From assembly GCF_003945325.1 (NCBI RefSeq), contig NZ_AP019307.1, forward strand, positions 930,001-994,000: a DNA stretch of 64,000 nt. Direction: 5' to 3'. Under the pieces are notes generated by a model. The model searched no databases. It worked only from the letters and a program-made list of their open reading frames with translations, and had not been told where the DNA came from. The stretch comes from Nocardioides baekrokdamisoli (GTDB lineage Bacteria > Actinomycetota > Actinomycetes > Propionibacteriales > Nocardioidaceae). Positions 16,643-29,727 of this stretch are shown here, one piece after another. Positions within the stretch are counted from its first letter, which is position 1; each line of letters starts with the position of its first letter. Position numbers and translations under genes: made by a program.

Positions 16643-18706
16643 ATGGCATCGAGCACCAAGGACCTGTCCGGCCTGTACGCCACCAACGAGGCGTCGGTCC
16701 AGAAGTCGGACGACGCAGCGGGTTACTACACCCTCGGCGAGAACGTCGTGGACCCCAGCGCGCCGACCGGCGTCATCGCGGACCGCTGGACCAACACCAA
16801 GTTCACGAACGCGTTGGTCAACCCGGCCAACCGCCGGAAGCTGAATGTGATCATCGTCGGCACCGGCCTCGCGGGTGGCGCTGCCGCCGCGACGCTCGGC
16901 GAGGCCGGCTACAACGTCAAGGTCTTCTGCTACCAGGACTCCCCGCGCCGCGCTCACTCGATCGCGGCGCAGGGCGGCATCAACGCAGCGAAGAACTACA
17001 AGGAGGACGGCGACTCGGTCTACCGCCTCTTCTACGACACCGTGAAGGGCGGCGACTACCGCGCCCGCGAGTCGAACGTCTACCGCCTCGCGCAGGAGTC
17101 GGTGAACATCATCGACCAGTGCGTGGCGCAGGGTGTCCCGTTCGCGCGTGAGTACGGCGGTCTGCTGGACAACCGTTCCTTCGGTGGCGTTCAGGTCTCG
17201 CGTACGTTCTACGCCCGCGGTCAGACGGGCCAGCAGTTGCTGCTCGGCGCGTACCAGGCCCTGGAGCGTCAGGTCGCCGCCGGCACCGTGGAGCAGTTCA
17301 CCCGCCACGAGATGCTCGAGGTCGTCATCGTCGACGGCAAGGCCCGCGGCATCATCACCCGCGACATGGTCACCGGTGCGATCGACACCCACACCGCCGA
17401 CGTCGTCGTGCTCGCCTCGGGCGGCTACAGCAACGTGTACTACCTGTCGACCAACGCGATGGGTTCCAACGTCACGGCCGCCTGGCGCGCGCACCGCAAG
17501 GGCGCGTACATGGCGAACCCCTGCTACACGCAGATCCATCCGACCTGTATCCCGGTGACCGGTGCGCACCAGTCGAAGCTGACACTGATGTCGGAGTCGC
17601 TGCGCAACGACGGTCGCGTCTGGGTGCCGAAGAAGGCCGAGGACTGCGACAAGCACCCCAGCGACATCGCCGAGGACGACCGCGACTACTTCCTGGAGCG
17701 GATCTACCCGTCCTTCGGCAACCTGGTCCCCCGCGACATCGCCTCGCGTGCGGCCAAGTACATGTGCGACGAGGGTCGCGGCGTCGGACCTCAGATCGAG
17801 GAGCCCGACGGTCAGGGCGGCAAGCGGATGATGCGTCGTGGTGTCTACCTCGACCTGACGGCCGCGATCGCCCGTCTCGGCAAGGACAAGATCGAGGAGA
17901 AGTACGACAACCTTCTCGACATGTACGCCCGGATCACCGGCGAGGACCCGTATCAGGTCCCGATGCGGATCTACCCGGCCGTGCACTACGTCATGGGCGG
18001 CCTTTGGGTCGGCTACGACCTGCAGACCAACATCGAGGGCCTGTACTGCACCGGCGAGGCGAACTTCTCCGACCACGGCGCGAACCGCCTCGGCGCCTCG
18101 GCGCTGATGCAGGGCCTCTCGGACGGCTACTTCGTCCTGCCGAACACGATCCGCGACTACCTGGCCAAGGGTCCGTTCGAGGAGATCTCCGAGGACCACC
18201 CGGCCGTCCTCCAGGCGCGCCAGGAAGTCGAGGAGCGCGTCGCGAAGTTCCTGTCGATCCAGGGCACCCAGACCGCGGAGTCCTTCCACAAGCAGCTCGG
18301 CCACATCATGTGGGAGTACTGCGGCATGGAGCGCACCGAAGAGGGCCTCAAGACCGCCATCGCAAAGATCCGCGAACTCAAGAGGTCCTTCTGGTCCGAC
18401 CTCAAGGTGCTGGGCAAGGGCGAGGAGCTCAACCAGGACCTCGAGAAGGCCGGCCGCGTGATCGACTTCATCGAGCTCGGCGAGCTCATGTGCATCGATG
18501 CGCTCAACCGCCGCGAGTCCTGCGGTGGTCACTTCCGTGCGGAGTCCCAGACACCTGAGGGCGAGGCGCTGCGTCACGACGACGAGTTCGCGTACGTCGC
18601 TGCGTGGGGTTGGGGCGGCGACGAGGGCGGCGCCCAGACGCCGGTCCTGCACAAGGAAGACCTGATCTACACCGCCATCGAGATGAAGCAGAGGTCGTAC
18701 AAGTAA
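16643..18706 (+). CDS. sdhA: Succinate dehydrogenase flavoprotein subunit
   Basis: This 687-aa subunit oxidises succinate to fumarate. The FAD motif [18 protein letters not shown] lies near residue 70, the [10 protein letters not shown] segment carries the His that binds FAD covalently, and the active-site HPTCIP and RRGVYLDL segments follow. The ATG at 16643, 10 nt after the sdhC stop, is the correct start; longer in-frame versions overlap sdhC with shadow sequence. It shares one base with the start of sdhB. Confidence 0.97.
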   Translation: MASSTKDLSGLYATNEASVQKSDDAAGYYTLGENVVDPSAPTGVIADRWTNTKFTNALVNPANRRKLNVIIVGTGLAGGAAAATLGEAGYNVKVFCYQDSPRRAHSIAAQGGINAAKNYKEDGDSVYRLFYDTVKGGDYRARESNVYRLAQESVNIIDQCVAQGVPFAREYGGLLDNRSFGGVQVSRTFYARGQTGQQLLLGAYQALERQVAAGTVEQFTRHEMLEVVIVDGKARGIITRDMVTGAIDTHTADVVVLASGGYSNVYYLSTNAMGSNVTAAWRAHRKGAYMANPCYTQIHPTCIPVTGAHQSKLTLMSESLRNDGRVWVPKKAEDCDKHPSDIAEDDRDYFLERIYPSFGNLVPRDIASRAAKYMCDEGRGVGPQIEEPDGQGGKRMMRRGVYLDLTAAIARLGKDKIEEKYDNLLDMYARITGEDPYQVPMRIYPAVHYVMGGLWVGYDLQTNIEGLYCTGEANFSDHGANRLGASALMQGLSDGYFVLPNTIRDYLAKGPFEEISEDHPAVLQARQEVEERVAKFLSIQGTQTAESFHKQLGHIMWEYCGMERTEEGLKTAIAKIRELKRSFWSDLKVLGKGEELNQDLEKAGRVIDFIELGELMCIDALNRRESCGGHFRAESQTPEGEALRHDDEFAYVAAWGWGGDEGGAQTPVLHKEDLIYTAIEMKQRSYK

Positions 18707-19449
18707 TGAAGCTCACGCTCAAGATCTGGCGGCAGAACCAGGGCGCTGCGACGGGTGCCATCAAGGAGTACCCCATCGATGGCGTGTCCTCCGACATGTC
18801 GTTCCTGGAGATGCTCGACCTCCTCAACGAGAACCTCGTCCACGCGGGCGAGGAGCCGGTCGCCTTCGACAGCGACTGCCGCGAGGGCATCTGCGGCATG
18901 TGTTCGCTGATGATCAACGGGCAGGCACACGGCCCGGAGGTCACGACGACCTGCCAGCTGCACATGCGCTCGTTCAAGGACGGCGACACGATCACCATCG
19001 AGCCGTGGCGCTCCTCGGTGTTCCCGATCGTCAAGGACCTCGTCGTCGACCGTTCGGCGTTCGACCGGATCATCCAGAACGGTGGCTACATCAGCGTCAA
19101 CACCGGCTCGGCCCCGGAGGCCAACGCGGCTCCGGTCCCGCGTCCCAAGGCGCAGCGCTCGTTCAACACCGCCACCTGCATCGGCTGCGGCGCATGCGTC
19201 GCGGCCTGCCCGAACGGCTCGGCCTCATTGTTCCTCGGCGCCAAGATCACCCACCTGGGCGAGCTGCCGCAGGGACAGCCGGAGCGGTACGAGCGGGTCA
19301 CCTCCATGGTCGCCCAGCACGACCACGAGGGCTTCGGTGGCTGCACGAACATCGGCGAGTGCGCCTCGGCCTGCCCGAAGGAGATCCCGCTCGACGTGAT
19401 CGCGCAGCTCAACAAGGATCTGCGGACCGCGATCAAGCAGGGTCACTGA
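18706..19449 (+). CDS. sdhB: Succinate dehydrogenase iron-sulfur subunit
   Basis: This 247-aa protein carries the three iron-sulfur clusters: the N-terminal [2Fe-2S] ligands in CREGICGMC plus TCQLH, then [12 protein letters not shown] and [12 protein letters not shown] for the [4Fe-4S] and [3Fe-4S] clusters. Its ATG shares the last A of the sdhA TAA stop, so it is translationally coupled. A 107-bp inverted repeat begins 4 nt after its stop codon. Confidence 0.97.
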   Translation: MKLTLKIWRQNQGAATGAIKEYPIDGVSSDMSFLEMLDLLNENLVHAGEEPVAFDSDCREGICGMCSLMINGQAHGPEVTTTCQLHMRSFKDGDTITIEPWRSSVFPIVKDLVVDRSAFDRIIQNGGYISVNTGSAPEANAAPVPRPKAQRSFNTATCIGCGACVAACPNGSASLFLGAKITHLGELPQGQPERYERVTSMVAQHDHEGFGGCTNIGECASACPKEIPLDVIAQLNKDLRTAIKQGH

Positions 19450-19452
19450 CCT

Positions 19453-19559
19453 GGTTGAGGGGTCGTTATTTCACCGTTGAAGGGTCAGGCCTGGTCAGGG
19501 CCTGGCCCTTCAACGTTCGTGCAGTGACCCTTCAACGGTGAAATAGCGACCCCTCAACC
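19453..19559. repeat. Intergenic inverted repeat IR-1 (35-nt arms)
   Basis: Arms 19453-19487 and 19525-19559 are complementary with one mismatch. Each arm contains two TTGARGGG motifs 22 bp apart separated by a TTTCACC core. The 37-bp middle holds a GGCC-based small hairpin and a third partial copy (GGCCCTTCAACG). It lies between convergent sdhB and the YihY gene and probably acts as a bidirectional terminator; the right arm includes the TGA stop codon of the YihY gene. Related elements occur at 32908-33015 and 62151-62298. Confidence 0.85.
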
Positions 19560-20426
19560 TTCCTCGGGGACGTACGCCCATGCCGCGGCGTACAGGGTCA
19601 CGCGCGAGAAATAGTTGATCCAGACCAGCAGGATCAACGAGATCCCGAAGACCTGGAACGCCGGCTGTCCCTTGGCGACTCCCAACAGGAAGACGCTGAG
19701 GTTCTTGAGCGCCTCGAAGCCGATCGCCCCGAGCAGAGCGCCCTGCCACAGATACCGATGACTCGTACGCGGTCGCGCCAGCAGCCGGAACATGGCGAAG
19801 AACAAGACCATGTTGGCTGCGACGCCGAGGACGAGGGCCAGCAGCCACAGGAGCCAGTCGGCCGCCGTCGTCAGGCCGACCCAGCCGAGAATGCGGCTGG
19901 AGAGGCCGCCCACTGCGCCGGTGACACCGACCGAGACGATCAGGACGATCCCGAGCACCCCCATCGTCACGAGGTCGATGAGCTTGCCGATGAGCAGATT
20001 CGGCATCTGCCCCCGCGGGATCTCGAACACCGCCTCGAGCGCGCTGCGCAGCGAAGAGATCCAGCCCAGGCCGGCGTACAGCACGCCGAGGAGGCCGAGG
20101 ACCCCCACGGTTCCGGCCGAGTGCTGGAAGGTCGAGAGCTGGATCTGTCCCGGACCATTGCCGACCAGACCCGGCAGCACGCTGTCGAGAGCGCTCGTCA
20201 GGTCCCCCTGCGCACCGGGGTAGACCTTGGACACCCAGCCGACGACGAAGAACGCCAACGCAAGGATCGGGAACACCGACAGGAACCCGAAGTACGTCAC
20301 CGCGCCCGCGAGCTGGGATCCATTCGTACCGGAGTACTGCTCCTGCGTACGGACTATCCGGTCCACCGACGGATGGCGTGCACGGACGCTTGCGAACCAT
20401 GCCTTCGCCCGATCAACGGCCTTCAC
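19554..20426 (-). CDS. YihY/virulence factor BrkB family membrane protein
   Basis: This 290-aa integral membrane protein has six hydrophobic helices, an N-terminal YSGTNGSQLAGAVTYFGFLS signature and the WINYFSRVTLYAAAWAY ending typical of the YihY/BrkB family. Molecular function is not settled. The start is GTG 20426. Its stop codon and last codons lie in the right arm of the IR-1 repeat, so insertion or evolution of that repeat shapes the C-terminus (YVPEEG). Confidence 0.88.
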   Translation of the reverse strand: MKAVDRAKAWFASVRARHPSVDRIVRTQEQYSGTNGSQLAGAVTYFGFLSVFPILALAFFVVGWVSKVYPGAQGDLTSALDSVLPGLVGNGPGQIQLSTFQHSAGTVGVLGLLGVLYAGLGWISSLRSALEAVFEIPRGQMPNLLIGKLIDLVTMGVLGIVLIVSVGVTGAVGGLSSRILGWVGLTTAADWLLWLLALVLGVAANMVLFFAMFRLLARPRTSHRYLWQGALLGAIGFEALKNLSVFLLGVAKGQPAFQVFGISLILLVWINYFSRVTLYAAAWAYVPEEG

Positions 20427-20455
20427 GCGTCAAGAGTCTGCCGCATCGGTCGAGC

Positions 20456-20962
20456 TCAGCCTGCGAGGCCGAACGCGTCCGTCGGTGCCCAGCCGTCGGC
20501 CGACAGAACCGAGAGTCGGATCTCGGCCACGGTGAACACGGCATCGAAGTCGCCCAACTGTGCGACCGCCTCGTCCAGAGTCTCCTCCGGCACATCGTGC
20601 GCCACGGTGACGTGTGGGTGGTAGGGATAGTTCAGGTCGAGTCCGAGCGGCCCGCGTACGACCTGCCCGGCGAGCGCCTCAAGTGCGTCCACTCCTCCGG
20701 CGACTGCCACGAAGACGACGGGCGAGACCGGCCGGAAGGTCTCCGTCCCGGCGAGGTGCACCTCGAATGGTGCCGTCGTCGAGGCAATGGCGCCGAGATG
20801 GCGTACGACCTCAGGGAGGTAGGACTCCTCGATGTCGGTCGGCGGCAACAACGTGATGTGCGCCGGAATGCTGGCGCCCTCGGGGTCCCAGGCGCTCCGG
20901 TAGTCGTGCAGCTGCGTGCGCCACGGCTCCGGAACGGCGATGGTGACCCCGATCGTCGGCAT
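20456..20962 (-). CDS. 2H phosphoesterase / 2'-5' RNA ligase family protein
   Basis: This 168-aa protein has the two HxT motifs of 2H phosphoesterases: H35-I-T (AHITLLP) and a second H-V-T (HPHVTVAHD) near residue 115. Members hydrolyse cyclic phosphodiesters of RNA or nucleotides. It overlaps trpS by one nucleotide, which suggests co-transcription and possibly an RNA-related role. Confidence 0.88.
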   Translation of the reverse strand: MPTIGVTIAVPEPWRTQLHDYRSAWDPEGASIPAHITLLPPTDIEESYLPEVVRHLGAIASTTAPFEVHLAGTETFRPVSPVVFVAVAGGVDALEALAGQVVRGPLGLDLNYPYHPHVTVAHDVPEETLDEAVAQLGDFDAVFTVAEIRLSVLSADGWAPTDAFGLAG

Positions 20963-21993
20963 CAGCGGACCTGCTGTCCTGTCGGCCGCACCAGTCCGAG
21001 GCGTTCGTACGCGTCGGCCAACGTCGCCGATGCGACCGTACGCGCCGTGGCAGCTCCCTCGGCCAGGATCCGATCGAGCTCGGCCTTGTCGTCCAGCAGC
21101 GCCAGCGTCTTCTCCCGGAACGGGGTCACGAAGTCCACGACGACGTCGGCCAGCTCGCCCTTGAAGTCGCCGTACCCACGGCCCACGTACTTGGCGACGA
21201 TGTCGTCGATGGAGGTGCCGGTGAGCGCCGAGTAGATGCCGAGCAGATTCGAGATGCCCGGCTTGTGCTCGACGTCGAACCGGACATCGGTCTCGGAGTC
21301 GGTGACGGCCGAGCGGATCTTCTTCGCCGTCACCTTCGGGTCGTCGAGCAGGTTGATGATGCCGTTCGGCGAGGACGCCGACTTCGACATCTTGACGGTC
21401 GGTTCCTGGAGGTCGTAGATCTTGGCCGTCTCCTTGAGGATGTACGGCTCCGGCACCCGGAACGTCTTCTTGAAGCGATGGTTGAACCGCTGGGCCAGGT
21501 CGCGGGACAACTCGAGGTGCTGACGCTGGTCCTCACCCACCGGCACGTACGCCGGGCGGTACAGCAGGATGTCGGCGGCCATCAGCATCGGGTACGCGAA
21601 CAGACCGACCGACGAGGCACCCTCACCGCCCTTGGCCGATTTGTCCTTGAACTGGGTCATCCGACGGGCCTCACCGAACCCCGTGATGCACTGCATGACC
21701 CAGCCGAGCTCAGCGTGCTCGGGCAGATGGGACTGGACGAAGATCGCCGAACGCGCTGGGTCGACTCCAGCAGCGAGCAACTGCGCAGCTGCAACATAGG
21801 TGCGCTCGCGCAGCAGTTTCGGGTCGTGCTCGACCGTCAGGGAATGCAGGTCCGCGATGAAATAGAACGACTCGTGCTCGTCCTGCAGCGCCACCCACTG
21901 CTTCACCGCGCCGAGGAAGTTGCCGAGGTGGTACGAGTCCGCGGTCGGCTGGATGCCGGACAGGACCCGGGGACGTGCGGTCGGCGCGGTCAT
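20962..21993 (-). CDS. trpS: Tryptophanyl-tRNA synthetase
   Basis: This 343-aa class I aminoacyl-tRNA synthetase charges tRNA-Trp. The HIGH-type motif is H22-L-G-N25 and the KMSKS loop is intact ([11 protein letters not shown]); [10 protein letters not shown] and [15 protein letters not shown] are typical TrpRS segments. Length is normal. It is followed by the coupled 2H phosphoesterase gene. No T-box or leader peptide is visible upstream. Confidence 0.97.
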   Translation of the reverse strand: MTAPTARPRVLSGIQPTADSYHLGNFLGAVKQWVALQDEHESFYFIADLHSLTVEHDPKLLRERTYVAAAQLLAAGVDPARSAIFVQSHLPEHAELGWVMQCITGFGEARRMTQFKDKSAKGGEGASSVGLFAYPMLMAADILLYRPAYVPVGEDQRQHLELSRDLAQRFNHRFKKTFRVPEPYILKETAKIYDLQEPTVKMSKSASSPNGIINLLDDPKVTAKKIRSAVTDSETDVRFDVEHKPGISNLLGIYSALTGTSIDDIVAKYVGRGYGDFKGELADVVVDFVTPFREKTLALLDDKAELDRILAEGAATARTVASATLADAYERLGLVRPTGQQVR

Positions 21994-22106
21994 GCGGCCG
22001 ATTGTTTCAGACCCGCGTCCGGCGGCGCGAACCCGTTACGGCTGGCGGTCACCCAGCCAGATGTGACCAGGAGGCTCCCGGTCCGGCTCATGCTCAGGCG
22101 GAGGCC

Positions 22107-22781
22107 TCAGCCCAGGCGTTTGAGCGCCTCGCGACGACTCAGCGGACTCATCTCGGTGGCGTCGACGTACGCCCGCACCCAGTCGGGATCCGTCTTGGCG
22201 TACTCGCGCAACGCCCAGCCGATCGCCTTCCTCAGGAAGAACTCGCGGCTGCCGAGATGCGGCCCGATCACATCCGTGAGCAGGTGGACATCGGTGCGCT
22301 CGCGGCGACCGAGTTGCGACAGGATCGCCAGCCGGTTGATCCAGAACGACTCATCGGACGCCCAGCGTCTGACCAACGCCGCCGTCTCGACCGGATGCGC
22401 GTCGTGGAGGTCAGCGATTCGCCGCGCGGTCTCATCGACGTGGTCCCACCACGCGCCCGTACGCGCGATGTGCTCGTGCAACGGTGCCAGCGACCAGTCC
22501 CCAGCCAGTACAGGGCGGCCGAGGATCTCGGTGGCGGCATACCGCTCCTCGCGGAATTCGGCGCCGTCCCACAGTGCGCGGGCCGTGGCGACCAGCGCCT
22601 CCGCCGACGCTCCGCGTACGACTGCACGGGTCAGTCGACGCACCTCCGGGTTGCGCACCCCGAGGAACGGCATCGCCGACTTCATGTACGCCTGCTGCCC
22701 AGGAGCCAGAGACGGATCAGCCGCCGCCCGGAGCGAACTCCGGACGGCGGCTGTGAGCGCTTGGGATGGCGCCGTGTTCAC
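22107..22781 (-). CDS. DNA alkylation repair protein, AlkD-like
   Basis: This 224-aa all-helical HEAT-repeat protein belongs to the AlkD DNA glycosylase family, which removes cationic N3/N7 alkylpurines. Visible family features are the FLGVRNPEVRRLTR start, the EERYAATEIL segment, the central WDHVDETARRI Trp-Asp pair, and FFLRKAIGWALREYAKTDP at the C-terminus. It lies 4 bp after icd and probably shares its transcript. Confidence 0.9.
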   Translation of the reverse strand: MNTAPSQALTAAVRSSLRAAADPSLAPGQQAYMKSAMPFLGVRNPEVRRLTRAVVRGASAEALVATARALWDGAEFREERYAATEILGRPVLAGDWSLAPLHEHIARTGAWWDHVDETARRIADLHDAHPVETAALVRRWASDESFWINRLAILSQLGRRERTDVHLLTDVIGPHLGSREFFLRKAIGWALREYAKTDPDWVRAYVDATEMSPLSRREALKRLG

Positions 22782-22785
22782 TGGC

Positions 22786-26046
<3,261 letters not shown>

Positions 26047-26215
26047 CGGCGAAGTCGACGTCAGCCAGCGCCGCGATCGAGTGATCAGAACCTCAGCCTC
26101 GTCATTCCGATGCGAGCACCGACCGGTTACCGCTTTCGTTTGACGTGCCCAGCGCGTATTCCGACAGCACCAGGGCATCGCAAGCGCCCGGCCGGCGAGT
26201 CGGGAACGTGGCTTC

Positions 26216-26494
26216 TCAGCCGGCGTTGGGCACAGTGGACGCCAACCAGATCAGTACGCCGCCAACACCGATCAGCAGGCTCACGTCCAGGAACTTCGAC
26301 CTGACCTGCAACATTCCGGCCTCGTCCTCCGGTAGCACGCCGCGCGCGAGTGCCGATCCGAGGAGGCTGGCGGCGAGCAGGTCGACGCCTGCTCTCCAAT
26401 GGCCGGTCGCCACCACGATCAGACCTGCTGCCGCGACGGCCAGAACCGTCAGGTAACAGGCCCCACCGATCGTGGACGGGCGACGAAGGGCCAC
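26216..26494 (-). CDS. DUF3017 small membrane protein
   Basis: This 92-aa protein has three hydrophobic segments (residues 12-30, 36-50, 68-88) and the GALARGVLPEDEAGMLQVRS-type centre of DUF3017. Function is unknown. It is the last gene of purH-folD-DUF3017, a conserved actinobacterial order; only 3 bp separate it from folD. Confidence 0.82.
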   Translation of the reverse strand: MALRRPSTIGGACYLTVLAVAAAGLIVVATGHWRAGVDLLAASLLGSALARGVLPEDEAGMLQVRSKFLDVSLLIGVGGVLIWLASTVPNAG

Positions 26495-26497
26495 GTC

Positions 26498-27346
26498 TCA
26501 GTACGCCTGTTCGGCCGCGAGGACGACGTTCGAGATGAGCATCGCGCGCGTCATCGGGCCAACGCCACCGGGGTTCGGCGAGACCCAACCGGCGACCTCC
26601 CAGACATCGTCGGCGAGGTCGCCGGCCACCTTGCCGTCGACGCGGCTGACACCGACGTCGAGCAGCGCAGCACCGGGCTTGACCATGTCCGCCGTGATGA
26701 TCCCGGGGACGCCGGCGGCCGCGACGATGATGTCCGCCAGGCGGGTGTGCGCAGCAAGGTCCCGCGTACCGGTGTGACACAGCGTGACGGTGGCGTTCTC
26801 CGACCGACGGGTCAGCAGCAGGCCCAGGGGGCGACCGACGGTGACGCCGCGGCCTACGACCACGACCTCCTTGCCCGCGATCTCGACACCGTGGCGCCGC
26901 AGCAGTTCGACGATGCCGAACGGCGTACACGGAAGCGGAGCCTCCTTGCCCAGGACGAGCCAGCCGAGGTTGGTCGGGTGAAGACCGTCCGCGTCCTTGG
27001 CCGGGTCGATCAGACCGAGCACCATGTTCTCGTCCAAGCCCTTGGGCAGCGGCAACTGCACGATGTAGCCGGTGCACGCCGGGTCCTCATTGAGCTGGCG
27101 TACGGCCGACTCGACGTCCTCCTGGGAAGCCGTGTCAGGCAGGTCGATCCGGATCGACTCGATGCCGACCTCGGCGCAGTCCTTGTGCTTGCCGGCCACG
27201 TACCACTTCGAACCGGGGTCCTCGCCGACCAGGATCGTGCCGAGGCCCGGCGTGATGCCCTTCGCCTTGAGCGCAGCGACCCGCTCGCGCAGTTCGCCCT
27301 TGATCGCGGCCGCGGTGGCGGTGCCGTCCAACTTCTGTGCAGTCAC
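26498..27346 (-). CDS. folD: Bifunctional methylenetetrahydrofolate dehydrogenase/cyclohydrolase
   Basis: This 282-aa enzyme interconverts 5,10-methylene- and 10-formyl-THF, supplying formyl groups for PurN and PurH. The catalytic Lys lies in [11 protein letters not shown], with PLPKGLDE and the nucleotide-binding [14 protein letters not shown] region. The start is GTG 27346 with TAGGAT 6 nt upstream. It sits between purH and the DUF3017 gene and completes the formyl-folate/purine run. Confidence 0.96.
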   Translation of the reverse strand: MTAQKLDGTATAAAIKGELRERVAALKAKGITPGLGTILVGEDPGSKWYVAGKHKDCAEVGIESIRIDLPDTASQEDVESAVRQLNEDPACTGYIVQLPLPKGLDENMVLGLIDPAKDADGLHPTNLGWLVLGKEAPLPCTPFGIVELLRRHGVEIAGKEVVVVGRGVTVGRPLGLLLTRRSENATVTLCHTGTRDLAAHTRLADIIVAAAGVPGIITADMVKPGAALLDVGVSRVDGKVAGDLADDVWEVAGWVSPNPGGVGPMTRAMLISNVVLAAEQAY

Positions 27347-27352
27347 GTTCGA

Positions 27353-27358
27353 ATCCTA
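27353..27358 (-). promoter_or_regulatory. Candidate -10 box of folD
   Basis: TAGGAT lies 6 nt before the GTG start of folD; an internal promoter for folD-DUF3017 is likely in addition to read-through from purH. Confidence 0.4.
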
Positions 27359-27391
27359 GAGAGTTGTCGGGGTCGTCGAGCCAGGCAGCAC

Positions 27392-28972
27392 TCAGTGGAA
27401 GAAGTGCCTCGTGCCAGTGAAATACATCGTCACGCCGGCAGCCTTGCAGGCCTCGATCGTGAGCTCGTCACGTACGGAGCCACCCGGCTGCACGATCGCC
27501 TTCACCTTGGCGTCGATGAGGATCTGCGGCCCGTCCTCGAACGGGAAGAACGCGTCCGAGGCGGCGACGGATCCGGCGGCACGCTCATCGCCCTCAGCCA
27601 GCGAGTTGGCTCGCTCGACGGCGAGCTTGCAGGAGTCGACGCGGTTGACCTGGCCCATGCCGATGCCGACCGAACCGCCGTCCTTGGCGAGCAGGATCGC
27701 GTTCGACTTCGCCGCGCGGCAGGCCTTCCAGGCGAACGCAAGGTCCGCGAGAGTTGCAGCGTCGGCAGCCTCGCCGGTCGCCAGCGTCCAGCTCGCGGGG
27801 TCGTCACCCTCGGCGTCCACGTGGTCAACGGTCTGCATCAGCAGACCGCCGCTGATCGGCCGGGTCTCGACCGGCGAGCCACCGTCGACGTTCGCGATCA
27901 GGATCCGGATGTTCTTCTTCTGAGACAGGATCTCGACCGCGCCGTCTTCGTAGGCCGGGGCAACGATGACCTCGGTGAAGACGTCGGCGACCTGCTTGGC
28001 CATCTCGACACTCACCGGACGGTTCGAGGCGATGACGCCACCGAAGGCGCTGACCGGGTCGCAGGCGTGCGCCTTGCGGTGCGCCTCCGCGATGTCAGCG
28101 CCGACGGCCAGACCACACGGGTTGGCGTGCTTGATGATCGCGACAGCCGGCTCGGCGAAGTCGTTCACGGCCCGGCGGGCGGCGTCGGTGTCGACGTAGT
28201 TGTTGTACGACATCTCCTTGCCGTGCAACTGCTCGGCCTGCGCCAGCCCGGCCGGACCGAAACCGTTGAGGTAGAGCGCCGCCTTCTGGTGCGGGTTCTC
28301 GCCGTACCGCAGGACGGCCGCCTTGTCGTACGTGCCGCCGATCCAGGCCGGGAAGCCGGTCCCGTCCGAGGAATCGATCAGGACCGAACCCATCCAGGAA
28401 GCGACGGCCACGTCGTAGGTCGCGGTGTGGACGAACGCCTTGGCGGCCAGCGCCTTGCGCTCCTCGTAGCTGAAGCCACCGGCCTTGGCGGCCTCGAGCG
28501 TACGGGCGTAGTCGGCGCCATCGGTGACGATGGCGACGCTGGGGTGGTTCTTCGCCGCGGCGCGGACCATCGACGGACCGCCGATGTCGATCTTCTCGAT
28601 GCAGTCGTCGACGCTCGCGCCGGAAGCGACGGTGGCAGCGAACGGGTAGAGGTTGACCACGACGAGGTCAAACGGCTCGACACCGAGTTCCTCGATCTGC
28701 GCGACGTGCTCGGGCAGGCGGCGGTCAGCCAGGATCCCGGCGTGTACGCGGGGATGCAGGGTCTTCACGCGCCCGTCGAGGCACTCGGGGAAGCCGGTCA
28801 GGTCCTCGACCTTCGTGACCGGCAGACCGAGCTGGTCGATGAGGGCGGCCGAACCGCCGGTCGAGACGAGCTCGACGCCTGCGTCGTGCAGACCGCGTAC
28901 GAGGTCCTCGAGACCGGTCTTGTCGAAAACGGAGATCAGCGCGCGGCGGATCTGGATCTGGTCAGCGTTCAT
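27392..28972 (-). CDS. purH: Bifunctional AICAR formyltransferase/IMP cyclohydrolase
   Basis: This 526-aa enzyme performs the last two steps of IMP synthesis. The N-terminal MGS-like cyclohydrolase domain contains [12 protein letters not shown] and the STGGSA phosphate loop; the transformylase domain contains [33 protein letters not shown] and the late QPGGSVRD. Its mRNA leader holds a ZTP riboswitch (29009-29075), which senses the ZMP/ZTP intermediate that PurH consumes. Confidence 0.97.
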   Translation of the reverse strand: MNADQIQIRRALISVFDKTGLEDLVRGLHDAGVELVSTGGSAALIDQLGLPVTKVEDLTGFPECLDGRVKTLHPRVHAGILADRRLPEHVAQIEELGVEPFDLVVVNLYPFAATVASGASVDDCIEKIDIGGPSMVRAAAKNHPSVAIVTDGADYARTLEAAKAGGFSYEERKALAAKAFVHTATYDVAVASWMGSVLIDSSDGTGFPAWIGGTYDKAAVLRYGENPHQKAALYLNGFGPAGLAQAEQLHGKEMSYNNYVDTDAARRAVNDFAEPAVAIIKHANPCGLAVGADIAEAHRKAHACDPVSAFGGVIASNRPVSVEMAKQVADVFTEVIVAPAYEDGAVEILSQKKNIRILIANVDGGSPVETRPISGGLLMQTVDHVDAEGDDPASWTLATGEAADAATLADLAFAWKACRAAKSNAILLAKDGGSVGIGMGQVNRVDSCKLAVERANSLAEGDERAAGSVAASDAFFPFEDGPQILIDAKVKAIVQPGGSVRDELTIEACKAAGVTMYFTGTRHFFH

Positions 28973-29008
28973 GATCGGAACTCCTCATACGTGATGAATC
29001 AACGTTGA

Positions 29009-29075
29009 GTGCACCCAGGCGGACGATGCCAACTCAGACTCCCCGGTGGTCGCCCACCCGCGCCAGTCGTATGGC
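29009..29075 (-). promoter_or_regulatory. ZTP (pfl) riboswitch in the purH leader
   Basis: On the minus strand the leader contains the two conserved pfl blocks: ACGACTGGCG (29070-29061) with nearby GTGGG and ACCACCGGGGAG, and CCGCCTGGGTG (29022-29012) near the 3' side. This matches the ZTP riboswitch core, in which ligand binding bridges the two conserved segments. It lies 36 nt before the purH ATG, a known location for this class in Actinobacteria. Confidence 0.88.
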
Positions 29076-29082
29076 GCAGATC

Positions 29083-29691
29083 CTATCGGACGAAGCGAAC
29101 CCGTCGACCGTCGACCTGGAAGCCGTCACGAGCCATCCGGCCGACGCTGTCGACCAGCATCTGTCGCTCCCCGACCTTGATCCGCTCGTGCAGGGTCTCG
29201 ACGGTGTCATCGTCCTCCACGGCCACTGCGGTCTGGGCCACGATCACCCCGGTGTCCACACCCGCATCGACCACGAAGAGCGTGCACCCGGTGATCTTGA
29301 CGCCGTACGCAAGCGCGTCGGCCGGCCCGGTCATCCCGGGGAAGCTCGGCGACAGTGCCGGATGGGTGTTGACCGTACGTCCGCCGAACGCTGCCAGGAA
29401 CGATTCCCCGACCAGCTTCATGAAGCCGGCGAGGACGACCAGGTCCGGTTCGTACGCGCTGACGGCGGCGGTCAGCGCCTCGTCCCACTCCTCGCGGGAC
29501 TCGAAGCCGTTGAGCGGCACCACGAACGTCGGGATCTGTTCACGGGTTGCGCGGTCGAGCCCGAGAATGTGATCCCGGTCGGCTCCCACGGCGACGATCT
29601 CGGCACCGTACGCAGCGTCGCGCGACGCATCGATGAGGGCCTGCAGATTGGTTCCGCTGCCGGAGACGAGGACGACGAGGCGAGCGGTCAC
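29083..29691 (-). CDS. purN: Phosphoribosylglycinamide formyltransferase
   Basis: This 202-aa enzyme transfers the formyl group from 10-formyl-THF to GAR. The N-terminal LVVLVSGSGTNLQALID loop binds phosphate, and the catalytic Asn/His/Asp are in NTHPALSPSFPG and the DTGVIVAQ region. The start is GTG 29691 with TAGACT 7 nt upstream, so it can be transcribed separately from the DUF6350 gene. It precedes the riboswitch-controlled purH. Confidence 0.96.
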   Translation of the reverse strand: MTARLVVLVSGSGTNLQALIDASRDAAYGAEIVAVGADRDHILGLDRATREQIPTFVVPLNGFESREEWDEALTAAVSAYEPDLVVLAGFMKLVGESFLAAFGGRTVNTHPALSPSFPGMTGPADALAYGVKITGCTLFVVDAGVDTGVIVAQTAVAVEDDDTVETLHERIKVGERQMLVDSVGRMARDGFQVDGRRVRFVR

Positions 29692-29698
29692 GGAGCGC

Positions 29699-29704
29699 AG
29701 TCTA
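29699..29704 (-). promoter_or_regulatory. Candidate -10 box of purN
   Basis: TAGACT lies 7 nt before the GTG start of purN, in the short gap after the DUF6350 gene. Confidence 0.4.
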
Positions 29705-29727
29705 GTGACCGCCGGGTCTGGAGCCGG

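Noticed and set aside
16625..18652. 675-codon open frame opposite sdhA
   Set aside because: Composition of a mirror of GC-rich codon positions (Val/Asp/Leu/Arg runs), no domain; sdhA is real.
26399..29008. 869-codon open frame opposite folD/purH
   Set aside because: Runs through two established genes and the riboswitch, with no family features.
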